In this document: in pieces, positions 40,540-48,073 of the stretch | Position numbering within the stretch: the stretch's first letter is position 1 | How the letters are laid out: each line of letters opens with the position of its first letter | NCBI GenBank assembly: GCA_017535665.1 | Contig: JAFXTS010000030.1 | Coordinates: forward strand, 1 to 64,000 | DNA from: Bacteroidales bacterium | GTDB lineage: Bacteria > Bacteroidota > Bacteroidia > Bacteroidales > WCHB1-69 | DNA length: 64,000 bases | Reading direction: 5' to 3' | Made by a program: the position numbers and the translations under genes | Notes under the pieces: generated by a model | Database searches by the model: none | Told to the model about the DNA's origin: nothing | What the model saw: only the letters and a program-made list of their open reading frames with translations

Positions 40540-40645
40540 ATTCCGCCAGCAGAGCTGGCGGAATGGTGCGCCTTGAATTTTCACTCTATACTCTAATGGC
40601 AAGTTGGGCGCACCATTCCGGCGCGCACGTCGTGCGCGCCGGAAT
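40540..40645. repeat. Mirror-like pair of hairpins with shared arms
   Basis: ATTCCGCCAGC-AGA-GCTGGCGGAAT (40540-40564) is followed by GGTGCGCC, a 34-base spacer, GGCGCACC, and then a second hairpin with ATTCCGG..CCGGAAT arms around GCGCGCAC / GTGCGCGC (40615-40645). The whole is an inverted repeat of inverted repeats, like a BIME. It lies 3 bases after the AAA+ stop and 14 bases before the promoter of the next gene. Confidence 0.8.
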
Positions 40646-40658
40646 CTCAAAAAAAGAT

Positions 40659-40745
40659 TATTTTTGCAGCGTAAAAAGATCTCCAAGTATTGTAAAACGG
40701 ACTTCGCAATATTCGGGGGATTAAAAATAAATGAGAAGTCCGTTT
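40659..40745 (+). promoter_or_regulatory. Promoter plus pseudoknot leader, copy D
   Basis: The -7 box TATTTTTG (40659-40666) is followed by the 5' arm CTCCAAGTATTG (40681-40692), pairing with CAATATTCGGGG (40707-40718) with one mismatch and G-U pairs. The loop contains AAACGGACTTC (40695-40705), perfectly complementary over 11 bases to GAAGTCCGTTT (40735-40745). The two helices interleave, so this is an H-type pseudoknot. The downstream arm ends 21 bases before the start codon. Confidence 0.75.
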
Positions 40746-40766
40746 AATCAAAAACAATTATTTATT

Positions 40767-41450
40767 ATGGCAGAAATGGAACTTGGTTATGGAAGTGAAT
40801 TCCAGTTAATGAGATTTCTTGGGCATCATCGTGAAGAATTGGATAAGCTCATTCAGGAGGCATCGGGCCGATCTGAACAAGTATATTGGTTTGATTTTCC
40901 GTATGATGAAAATAGACTTTCAGGAGATGGTGAATGTAAAGGAATTGAATGTTTTAAAGAATTGGATAATTACGATACCATAAAGAAAAAGTGGGTGGAA
41001 TTTTGGCCACAAAGAGGAACAGCTATGAATTGGGATGGGATTTTCAAGATAGGAGATACTTGGTTTTTTGTTGAGGCAAAAGCTCACAAAGAAGAATCTT
41101 TTCAATGGTGTTCAGCAGAAGCAGAAGAAAGTCGAGAAACTATTAATACAGCATTTAGCAAAACCCAGCAATGGCTGAAGGCAGATACTTCCAAAGATTG
41201 GATAATTACAAATTGTTATCAGCTCGCAAATCGATTGGCTTTTATGTACTTCTGCCATCAGTGTGGTATAGAAGCAAAACTTCTCTATATTGGGTTTATT
41301 AATGGGTACAGACAAAAAAAGGACGAGATTCATTCAGTTGAAGAATGGGAGGAAGTGTGGACGGAAGAGATGTCCACACTTGGTTTGAACAAGGAAATAA
41401 TGGCACAGTGTATTTATTTTATATATCCTAATTGTGAACCTGACCGTTAA
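40767..41450 (+). CDS. Small PD-(D/E)XK-type protein, 227 aa
   Basis: This protein has a likely nuclease core: TAMNWDGIFKIGDTWFFVEAKAH near residues 96-118, giving the D..(D/E)xK pattern (Asp in NWDGIF, Glu and Lys in VEAK). The rest is mixed alpha/beta with several Trp (KTQQWLKADTSKDWIITNCYQLANRLAF) and no family name I can give. I chose the ATG at 40767 because an upstream in-frame ATG at 40731 overlaps the downstream arm of the leader pseudoknot. It is AT-rich. Like the nuclease at 26099 it is headed by a pseudoknot leader. Confidence 0.75.
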   Translation: MAEMELGYGSEFQLMRFLGHHREELDKLIQEASGRSEQVYWFDFPYDENRLSGDGECKGIECFKELDNYDTIKKKWVEFWPQRGTAMNWDGIFKIGDTWFFVEAKAHKEESFQWCSAEAEESRETINTAFSKTQQWLKADTSKDWIITNCYQLANRLAFMYFCHQCGIEAKLLYIGFINGYRQKKDEIHSVEEWEEVWTEEMSTLGLNKEIMAQCIYFIYPNCEPDR

Positions 41451-41890
41451 GCGTCGAGAAAAATATTGATCAATTACTGCAGATGCGATAACATACACAT
41501 CAATTATTTGTGACTGTTCTGCAATAAAGGTAGTTATTCATCCTTTTTTGCGTGCCAGCGGCACGCCATCCCAGTAACTCCACACAAACGAACATAGTGA
41601 GTGCAGTGTGGAGTGAGCAACAGTGCTGGTAATCAGCGTGCCAGCGGCACGCTACAGAAGGATGGAATGATGAGTAGCATGCTTTCAGCATGCCTTTCCC
41701 TCTGAGCGTCTCTACACCAGACAAGGCCGTTAAGGCCGCAGTCTGGGGGATGGAATGGGCGGCGCATCAACCGCGGCACGATGGTAGGAGGTTAGAACCT
41801 GACACCAAGTTTGCCGCGGAAGAACGGGCAGGCTCTCAAGATCTAAAAAACGGAAGCGAACAATCTCACATAAAATACTCGGTAACATTT
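41451..41890. repeat. Palindrome-rich intergenic region
   Basis: No gene is seen. The palindrome GCGTGCCAGCGGCACGC occurs twice (41550-41566 and 41636-41652), flanking a longer inverted repeat CTCCACAC / GTGTGGAG (about 41579-41613). GCATGC-TTTCA-GCATGC follows at 41677-41693, then half of a GTAGAGACG palindrome (CGTCTCTAC near 41707) and GGCCGTTAAGGCC near 41725. The rest to 41890 has no strong feature. Confidence 0.7.
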
Positions 41891-41896
41891 TTTTGC

Positions 41897-41932
41897 AAAA
41901 GTTCCATTATTGGAACTTTTTTTGTATTTTTG
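41897..41932 (+). promoter_or_regulatory. Promoter and candidate operator of higBA
   Basis: The perfect palindrome AAAAGTTCC-ATTATT-GGAACTTTT (41897-41920) lies just upstream of the -7 box TATTTTTG (41925-41932), covering the -33 region. HigA antitoxins usually bind palindromes in this position, so this is the probable autoregulatory site. It could also end transcription from upstream because a T-run follows. Confidence 0.6.
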
Positions 41933-41956
41933 CAGTTACAATAACTAATTCGAAGA

Positions 41957-42286
41957 ATGAACATTACAGTTAAATATCTCGTTGAAGCTCAGGAATATAT
42001 TGCTGAAATGCCCGAAAAGGCCAGAAGAAAAATGCTCTATAATATCTCCTTAATTATGATGGGTGTTGTGGACTCGCGCATATTCAAGAAGTTAAGTGAT
42101 TCGGGAATTTGGGAATTTCGTGCAGAATATGGTAGTAATGAATACCGCTTACTGTCATTTTGGGATAAGACCACAGCTTCTGTGGTGATAGCTACGCACG
42201 GCTTTGACAAAAAAAGCAAGAAAACACCTAAAAACGAGATAGACCATGCAGAAAAAATCAGAGACAAATATTATGAACAAAAATAA
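41957..42286 (+). CDS. RelE/HigB-type toxin
   Basis: This 109-aa protein of the phage Gp49-like/HigB branch of the RelE superfamily is a ribosome-dependent mRNA endonuclease toxin in known cases. Typical blocks are present: a helical N-terminus (EYIAEMPEKARRKMLYNI), FKKLSDSGIWEFRAEYGSNEYRLLSFWD near 37-64 and VVIATHGFDKKSKKTPKNEIDHAEK near 70-94. It precedes and overlaps the antitoxin gene, the reverse order typical of higBA. A palindrome in its promoter is the likely operator. Confidence 0.92.
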   Translation: MNITVKYLVEAQEYIAEMPEKARRKMLYNISLIMMGVVDSRIFKKLSDSGIWEFRAEYGSNEYRLLSFWDKTTASVVIATHGFDKKSKKTPKNEIDHAEKIRDKYYEQK

Positions 42287-42611
42287 GAAAATGGAAACGA
42301 TGACCCACGAGGAGATGCTCGACAAGTATATTGGCAGCATCGGCACACCGGAAAGAGGTGAATTTGAGACCAAAGTGATGGCTGGAGTGGAAGAGTACCG
42401 AATTGGCGAGGCCATCAAACAAACTCGCAAGAAAATCGGCTTCACTCAGGCGCAGCTGGGTGAACGAATGGGTGTGCAACGAGCAGAGGTCTCCAAAATT
42501 GAAAGCGGCAGAAGTATCACCTATGCCACTATTTTTCGCGCTTTTCGCGCCCTCGGCGTGCAAACCGCAAGTCTCGACCTTGGCGAATACGGAAGAGTTG
42601 CACTCTGGTGA
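42273..42611 (+). CDS. HigA-type XRE antitoxin
   Basis: This DNA-binding antitoxin is 112 aa if started at 42273. In-frame ATGs also occur at 42246, 42291 and 42300; all but the last two overlap the toxin gene, so coupling is expected. The XRE helix-turn-helix is clear: IGEAIKQTRKKIGFTQAQLGERMGVQRAEVSKIESGRSITYATIFRAFRALG in the second half. It should bind the toxin through its N-terminus and repress the operon through the palindrome at 41897-41920. Confidence 0.9.
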   Translation: MNKNKKMETMTHEEMLDKYIGSIGTPERGEFETKVMAGVEEYRIGEAIKQTRKKIGFTQAQLGERMGVQRAEVSKIESGRSITYATIFRAFRALGVQTASLDLGEYGRVALW

Positions 42612-42709
42612 GATTTTCCTCTCCCCAATTTCTTTAAAATTTTAAGAAAAAACCGCTGAAGTTTGCTATTTAAATTGTAATTTTGCCGTTCAAACTAAAT
42701 TGACACAAA

Positions 42710-43909
42710 ATGGCAAAAGTTATCATCATTGGCGCCGGAGGAGTTGGCGCAGTTGTGGCACACAAATGTGCTTCCGTTCCTGAAGTTTTTAGTGAGATTG
42801 TGATTGCCAGCCGTACGAAGGCCAAGTGCGACAAGCTGGCAGCTGCCATCGGCAAACCGAATATCCGCACCGCCCAGGTGGATGCCGACAACGTGCAAGA
42901 AACCATCGCCTTGCTCGAAAAAGAAAAACCCGATCTCCTTATCAATGTGGCACTTCCATACCAGGATCTCCCGCTGATGGACGCCTGTCTGGCCACCCGC
43001 ACCAACTATATGGACACCGCTAACTACGAGCCCAAGGATGTCGCCAAGTTCGAATACAAGTGGCAGTGGGCCTACCAAGACCGCTTCAAAGAGGCCGGCA
43101 TCATGGCGCTGCTCGGCTGCGGCTTCGACCCTGGCGTCACCAGCGTCTATACCGCCTATGCCGCTAAACATCACTTCGACGAAATCCACTACCTCGACAT
43201 TGTGGACTGCAACGCCGGCGACCATGGCAAGGCTTTCGCCACCAACTTCAACCCCGAAATCAACATCCGCGAGATTACCCAGCGCGGCAAATATTGGCAG
43301 GATGGCCAGTGGATTGAAATCGACCCGATGAGCATCCACAAGAGCGTGGAATATCCCAACATCGGCGAACGAGAGTCATACCTGCTCTATCATGAAGAGC
43401 TCGAATCGCTCACCAAGAACTATCCCACCATCAAGCGCGCCCGCTTCTGGATGACCTTCGGTCAGAAATACCTCACGGTGCTCAACGTGCTGCAAGAGGT
43501 CGGACTCACCTCCATCAAGCCTATCAACTACGAGGGTAAGGAGATTGTGCCGCTCCAGTTCCTGAAAGCCGTGCTGCCCGAACCCTCATCCCTCGGCGAA
43601 GGCTACACCGGCCAGACCTCCATCGGCTGCCAGATGCGCGGCATCAAAGATGGTAAAGAACGCACCTACTACGTGTGGAACAACTGCGACCACGCCCAGT
43701 GCTTCAAGGAAGTGGGCGCACAGGCCGTTTCGTACACCACCGGCGTGCCCTGTATGCTCGGCGCCAAAATGATCCTCACCGGCCAATGGAAAGGTACCGG
43801 CGTGTTCAACATCGAACAGTTCGACCCCGACCCGTTCATGGCTGAAATCGGCAAGTACGGCCTCCCGTGGAATGAGCGCATCGACGAACCCCTTCCCATT
43901 GAAAAATAA
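42710..43909 (+). CDS. Carboxynorspermidine dehydrogenase (saccharopine dehydrogenase family)
   Basis: This 399-aa NADPH enzyme joins aspartate semialdehyde to a diamine, giving carboxynorspermidine or carboxyspermidine, a step of the alternative spermidine route used in gut Bacteroidota. The Rossmann motif VIIIGAGGVGAVVAHKCA is at residues 4-21, and GCGFDPGVTSVYTAYAAKH near 136-154 is the conserved block of the family. The partner decarboxylase (nspC) is not in the window. The promoter box TAATTTTG lies near 42677-42684. Lysine-pathway saccharopine dehydrogenase is the alternative, less likely by length and motif. Confidence 0.88.
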   Translation: MAKVIIIGAGGVGAVVAHKCASVPEVFSEIVIASRTKAKCDKLAAAIGKPNIRTAQVDADNVQETIALLEKEKPDLLINVALPYQDLPLMDACLATRTNYMDTANYEPKDVAKFEYKWQWAYQDRFKEAGIMALLGCGFDPGVTSVYTAYAAKHHFDEIHYLDIVDCNAGDHGKAFATNFNPEINIREITQRGKYWQDGQWIEIDPMSIHKSVEYPNIGERESYLLYHEELESLTKNYPTIKRARFWMTFGQKYLTVLNVLQEVGLTSIKPINYEGKEIVPLQFLKAVLPEPSSLGEGYTGQTSIGCQMRGIKDGKERTYYVWNNCDHAQCFKEVGAQAVSYTTGVPCMLGAKMILTGQWKGTGVFNIEQFDPDPFMAEIGKYGLPWNERIDEPLPIEK

Positions 43910-43917
43910 ACAACACC

Positions 43918-44361
43918 TTGAAACTCAACCGCCTCATCATCTTCCTCCTCGGCTTCGCCCTGATAGTGGCCGTCTATTTCGCCCAGCGTGCCTACGTGTA
44001 CCGCCACAGCGAGTTCACCCACGGCATGTTCGTGTGCGACAATGAAGATGACCTCCGTCTCTACGAGGCCGACCTGTCGCTGCACTATTATGTGGACGGC
44101 AAAGAGTTTGTGGTGCAGAGCCGTGATGAGACGAAGCTGGCCTACCACGAGGTGCAGGTGCGCTACCCGAAAGGCTCTCCCGAAAAGGGGCGTTACTTCA
44201 CACCGGGCCGCTTCTGGGGACTTTCCGCCCTCTGGCTGCTCATCCCCACCATGCTCTGGGGCGCGCTGGTTTTTACCCTCTTCAACGAAAATTCAGGAAT
44301 CCAACTCTCCATCAACAAAAATCAACCCAAAAAATCTTCCAACAATCTATTGAAAACGTGA
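43918..44361 (+). CDS. Two-helix membrane protein, 147 aa
   Basis: This is a protein of unknown family, starting with TTG 8 bases after the dehydrogenase stop. Residues 5-22 (LIIFLLGFALIVAVYFAQ) and about 103-123 (GLSALWLLIPTMLWGALVFTL) are membrane helices. The segment between is polar and probably periplasmic (YYVDGKEFVVQSRDETKLAYHEVQVRYP). The C-terminus is Asn/Lys-rich. The spacing suggests co-transcription with the dehydrogenase; a link to polyamine metabolism is not evident. Confidence 0.7.
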   Translation: MKLNRLIIFLLGFALIVAVYFAQRAYVYRHSEFTHGMFVCDNEDDLRLYEADLSLHYYVDGKEFVVQSRDETKLAYHEVQVRYPKGSPEKGRYFTPGRFWGLSALWLLIPTMLWGALVFTLFNENSGIQLSINKNQPKKSSNNLLKT

Positions 44362-44454
44362 AAATTATGTGCCAATTTTCGTAACAAATCCGTTGGTCTT
44401 TCGTATGTGTGAAAAGTAAAATTTGAAAAATAATCATTAAAAATAAACCCGACT

Positions 44455-45597
44455 ATGAAATTTATTGTATCCCGCAATGAACTGTACAAAAACCTCAGTG
44501 CCATCAGCGGCGTGCTGAGCACCAACAACACCATGCCGATTCTGGACAATTTCTTGTTCACGGTATCTGGTAAAACGCTGACCCTCACCGCCTCTGACCT
44601 TGACTGTACCATGAGTGCCGAGATTCAGCTCGACACGGTAGAGGGCGAAGGTTCCATCGCTGTTCCCTCGAAATATCTCTTGGAGACTTTGAAATTGATG
44701 AGCGAAATGCCTATCAACTTCGCTACCGAAGAGGATGGCGAGAGCATCAGCCTGAAATTCTCCGTCACCGATGGTGAGTACAACGGTCATTGCTTCAAAG
44801 GCGATGAATATCCCACCACGCCTGTGATGAGCGAGAACGCCACTGGCTTCGACATCGACGCCAATATCCTGTATCGCGCCATCTCTAAGACCCTCTTCGC
44901 TACTGGCACCGACGACCTTCGTCCCACGATGATGGGTGTGTTGTGTGAGCTGAACGAAGACAACATCACTTTCGTGGCTACCGATGCCCATAAGCTGGTG
45001 AAATACAGAAACAACGCCGTCAAGACCATCAATCCCACCTCGTTCATCCTGCCCAAGAAACCTCTTCAGCAGCTCAAAGGTGTGATTGGCAGCGAGAGTG
45101 GTGCCATCCATGTGGACTATTCGGCCGAGAACAACCATATCCGTTTCAGCTTCGGCAACATCGTGCTGTACTCTTCCCTTTTGGAAGGCAACTATCCGAA
45201 GTACAAATCGGTCATCCCGACCAACAACACCAAGACCTTTGTGGTGTCGCGTGAGGCGTTCCTGCAGTGCATCCGCCGTGTGGGTATCTACTCCAACCCC
45301 TCCACCTACCAGATCCGCGTGTCGTTGGAGGCCGACAACACCAGCATCAAGGCTGAGGATATCGACTACTCAAACGAGGCTCACGAGAGCATCACGGGTA
45401 CCTACAACGGTACGCCCATGAACATCGGTTTCAACTCGAAGTTCCTCCGCGAAATCTTGGAGAACATCGACACGCCGGAGGTACAGATGGACATGTCGGA
45501 GCCGAACCGCGCCGCCATCATCTACCCAGTCAACCAGAAAGAGGATGACGCAGAGTACATCCTGATGCTTATCATGCCGGTGATGCTGAACAACTAA
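44455..45597 (+). CDS. dnaN: DNA polymerase III beta subunit (sliding clamp)
   Basis: The ring-shaped dimer keeps the replicative polymerase on DNA. The 380-aa length and three similar domains of about 125 residues fit the family. Conserved parts are SRNELYKNLSAISGVLSTNNTMPILDNFLF at 6-35, TGTDDLRPTMMGV near 151-163, ATDAHKLVKY near 177-186 and the C-terminal pocket strand ending YILMLIMPVML. dnaA and recF are not adjacent, as is usual in Bacteroidota. A strong terminator follows. Confidence 0.97.
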   Translation: MKFIVSRNELYKNLSAISGVLSTNNTMPILDNFLFTVSGKTLTLTASDLDCTMSAEIQLDTVEGEGSIAVPSKYLLETLKLMSEMPINFATEEDGESISLKFSVTDGEYNGHCFKGDEYPTTPVMSENATGFDIDANILYRAISKTLFATGTDDLRPTMMGVLCELNEDNITFVATDAHKLVKYRNNAVKTINPTSFILPKKPLQQLKGVIGSESGAIHVDYSAENNHIRFSFGNIVLYSSLLEGNYPKYKSVIPTNNTKTFVVSREAFLQCIRRVGIYSNPSTYQIRVSLEADNTSIKAEDIDYSNEAHESITGTYNGTPMNIGFNSKFLREILENIDTPEVQMDMSEPNRAAIIYPVNQKEDDAEYILMLIMPVMLNN

Positions 45598-45615
45598 GCC
45601 GGTAATTATAAATAC

Positions 45616-45662
45616 AAAAAAACGGGTGGCGTAACAGTTTTGTCAGGTCACCCGTTTTTTTC
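45616..45662 (+). terminator. dnaN terminator
   Basis: A-run, then ACGGGTG..CACCCGT stem with an 18-base loop, then a T-run, 19 bases after the dnaN stop. Confidence 0.88.
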
Positions 45663-45671
45663 TCTTTTACA

Positions 45672-47090
45672 ATGTTATTCAATTCCCTTGAATTCGCTAT
45701 CTTTCTGCCCGTAGTGTTTCTGCTCTACTGGTTTGTGTTCCAACGAAGGGTAAGATGGCAAAATCTGTTCATCGTCATTGTATCATATCTTTTTTATGGG
45801 TGGTGGGATTGGAAATTTTTGTTTCTCATTGCATTCACCTCTTTCTGTAGCTGGGGCAGCGGCCTTCTGATTGAACGCTACCGACAAAAGTGCACCGCCA
45901 AGGTTATCCACATTTCGAATATTGTTCTGAACCTCTTGATTTTAGGGGTTTTTAAATATTATGATTTTTTTGTGGATTCGTTTGCGCGACTGTTTTTGGG
46001 CGGACGGGACGACACGTTGCTGCTGCATCTCATCCTTCCTGTGGGCATCAGCTTCTACACTTTTCAGGCGTTAAGCTATAGCATTGATGTGTATCGGCAG
46101 AGATTGAAGCCCACCCGCGACATTGTACAGTTCTTCGCCTTCGTGAGTTTCTTTCCCCAGCTGGTGGCTGGTCCTATTGAGCGGGCCACGAATTTGCTTC
46201 CACAGTTTGAAAAAAAACGTACTTTCGACTATTCTAACGGGGTCGATGGTATGAGGATGATTTTATGGGGATTGTTCAAGAAGGTGGCAGTGGCCGACAC
46301 TTGTGCCTTGTATGTGAATCATGTTTTTGGTAACTATCATGATTGTAGCGGATTGTCGCTGGTCTTTGCCGCCATCCTATTCGCCATTCAAATCTATGGC
46401 GATTTCTCGGGCTATTCCGATATCGCTATCGGTACGGCCAAACTATTCGGCATCCAGCTGATGCGGAACTTCCGAACGCCCTATTTCAGTCGTGACATTG
46501 CCGAGTTTTGGCGCCGGTGGCACATCTCCCTGACCACATGGTTTCGCGACTATGTTTACATTCCTTTGGGCGGAAGTCGCACCACGAAAGCCAAGGTGGT
46601 GCGCAACACTTTCATCATTTTCCTGCTCAGCGGGTTCTGGCATGGCGCCAACTGGACCTTCATCGCCTGGGGCGCTTATCACGCCTTGCTTTTTCTGCCA
46701 CTCATCCTGTTAGGGAAGAACCGGAAGTTTGTCAGTGAGGTGGCAGAAGGAAAATGGCTTCCCAGCCTAAAAGAAGCGGGGCAGATTTTGCTTACCTTTA
46801 TATTGGCAACAATCGGGTGGATTCTTTTCCGCTCCGAATCCATCTCTCAAGCTTGGGAGTATATCACCCTGATTCCTCATGAGGGTACGTTGTACACCAA
46901 AGAACTGCTTGTTGCTCTCATGCTCTCCATTGGAATGCTGGTGATGGAATGGCTGCATCGCTCCCGCCAGCACGGCCTCGACCTGCGCAGCCGTTCTCAC
47001 GTTTGGCATTATGTTCTATACTTTATATTGATCGCTATTATGTTCTTCACCTACTCCAATTCTGAAAGTTTCATCTATTTCCAGTTCTGA
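45672..47090 (+). CDS. MBOAT family O-acyltransferase (AlgI/PatA-like)
   Basis: This 472-aa polytopic membrane enzyme with about 11-12 helices transfers acyl groups, usually acetyl, to a polymer outside the membrane. MBOAT hallmarks are present: LLYWFVFQRRVRWQN at the N-terminus, PVGISFYTFQALSY near 116-129, FWRRWHISLTTWFRDYVYIPLGG near 278-300 and the catalytic His in GFWHGANWTFIAWG near 325-338. It forms a unit with the SGNH-like protein that starts 1 base after its stop, the same pairing as AlgI with AlgJ/AlgX or DltB with DltD. Confidence 0.94.
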   Translation: MLFNSLEFAIFLPVVFLLYWFVFQRRVRWQNLFIVIVSYLFYGWWDWKFLFLIAFTSFCSWGSGLLIERYRQKCTAKVIHISNIVLNLLILGVFKYYDFFVDSFARLFLGGRDDTLLLHLILPVGISFYTFQALSYSIDVYRQRLKPTRDIVQFFAFVSFFPQLVAGPIERATNLLPQFEKKRTFDYSNGVDGMRMILWGLFKKVAVADTCALYVNHVFGNYHDCSGLSLVFAAILFAIQIYGDFSGYSDIAIGTAKLFGIQLMRNFRTPYFSRDIAEFWRRWHISLTTWFRDYVYIPLGGSRTTKAKVVRNTFIIFLLSGFWHGANWTFIAWGAYHALLFLPLILLGKNRKFVSEVAEGKWLPSLKEAGQILLTFILATIGWILFRSESISQAWEYITLIPHEGTLYTKELLVALMLSIGMLVMEWLHRSRQHGLDLRSRSHVWHYVLYFILIAIMFFTYSNSESFIYFQF

Positions 47091-47091
47091 T

Positions 47092-48045
47092 ATGAAAAAA
47101 TTCTTACTCCATATTGCCCTGTTCTCCTTTATTTTGCTGGTGATAGCCATCTCTTTCGACGTGTTCTTGACCCATAAGGCCAAGCAGGTTCTCTACTCGC
47201 CCTTTGCTACTTGGAACGATATTTATCAGCATAACATCCACAGTGATGTGATTATGATGGGAAGCTCCCGGTCATACGTGCATTTTAACCCTGCGGTGAT
47301 AGACTCCATCTTGAATGTCAACAGCTATAATTTGGGAATGAATGGTCGGTCGGCTGATTCACAAATCAAAAAATACCGCATCTACCGTCAGCAAGGCAAT
47401 CCCGCTCCGCAACTTATCATCTATGAAGTGAGTCACGGCACCATGCACAAAAGCAATGGTTATGAACGTGAGCAATTCATCCCTTATCTGCATGATTCCT
47501 ATTTGTGGGAGCTTTTCCATGAGCAGGAGAAATTCTCGCTGGCCGACAGATGGATTCCCAGTTGGCGATACCTTGGCAGAAAGAAACTTGTCCATCAACT
47601 GATATGGTATTCTCCTTCAAAGCCCAATTCAGATAACCTATACAAGGGTTTCTTGGGGCGTGATAAAAAGTGGGATGGGGAGGCATTAAAAAAACAAAGC
47701 AGTATAGATTATGGTAACGATCGCGCCGTTATTCGTCAATTTCAAGATTTTCTGACCGAATGTAAACAGGAAGGCACACAAGTGGTGCTGGTCATTTCTC
47801 CTTTTTATATAGAAGGAACTAAAAAAATGACCGACTATGAAGGGATGCACAATATGTACAAGGAGATTGCCCAAAAGAACAGCATAGCCCTTCTGGACTA
47901 TACTTTCGATGAATTGAGTTACGACACGACCTACTTTTACAACACTATGCACCTAAACAAAAAGGGGGCTGACCTTTTCTCAAGAAAAGTAGCCCACGAT
48001 ATTGATTCTTTAGGTGTTTTGTCGAGACCGACTTGCGTGAAATAG
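47092..48045 (+). CDS. SGNH-hydrolase-like partner of the MBOAT acyltransferase
   Basis: This 317-aa protein has an N-terminal signal anchor (residues 5-24, HIALFSFILLVIAISFDVFL) and an extracytoplasmic domain. GSSRSYVHFNP near 57-67 holds the nucleophile Ser block, and MHLNKKGADLFSRKVAHDI near 284-302 holds the Asp/His-like end block (YNTMHLNKKGA) of the SGNH/DltD/AlgJ group. It probably passes the acyl group delivered by the MBOAT protein to a surface polysaccharide; the acceptor is unknown. Confidence 0.85.
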   Translation: MKKFLLHIALFSFILLVIAISFDVFLTHKAKQVLYSPFATWNDIYQHNIHSDVIMMGSSRSYVHFNPAVIDSILNVNSYNLGMNGRSADSQIKKYRIYRQQGNPAPQLIIYEVSHGTMHKSNGYEREQFIPYLHDSYLWELFHEQEKFSLADRWIPSWRYLGRKKLVHQLIWYSPSKPNSDNLYKGFLGRDKKWDGEALKKQSSIDYGNDRAVIRQFQDFLTECKQEGTQVVLVISPFYIEGTKKMTDYEGMHNMYKEIAQKNSIALLDYTFDELSYDTTYFYNTMHLNKKGADLFSRKVAHDIDSLGVLSRPTCVK

Positions 48046-48073
48046 AGGAAGTGTTGGGGAGAATTTTTTCCTA

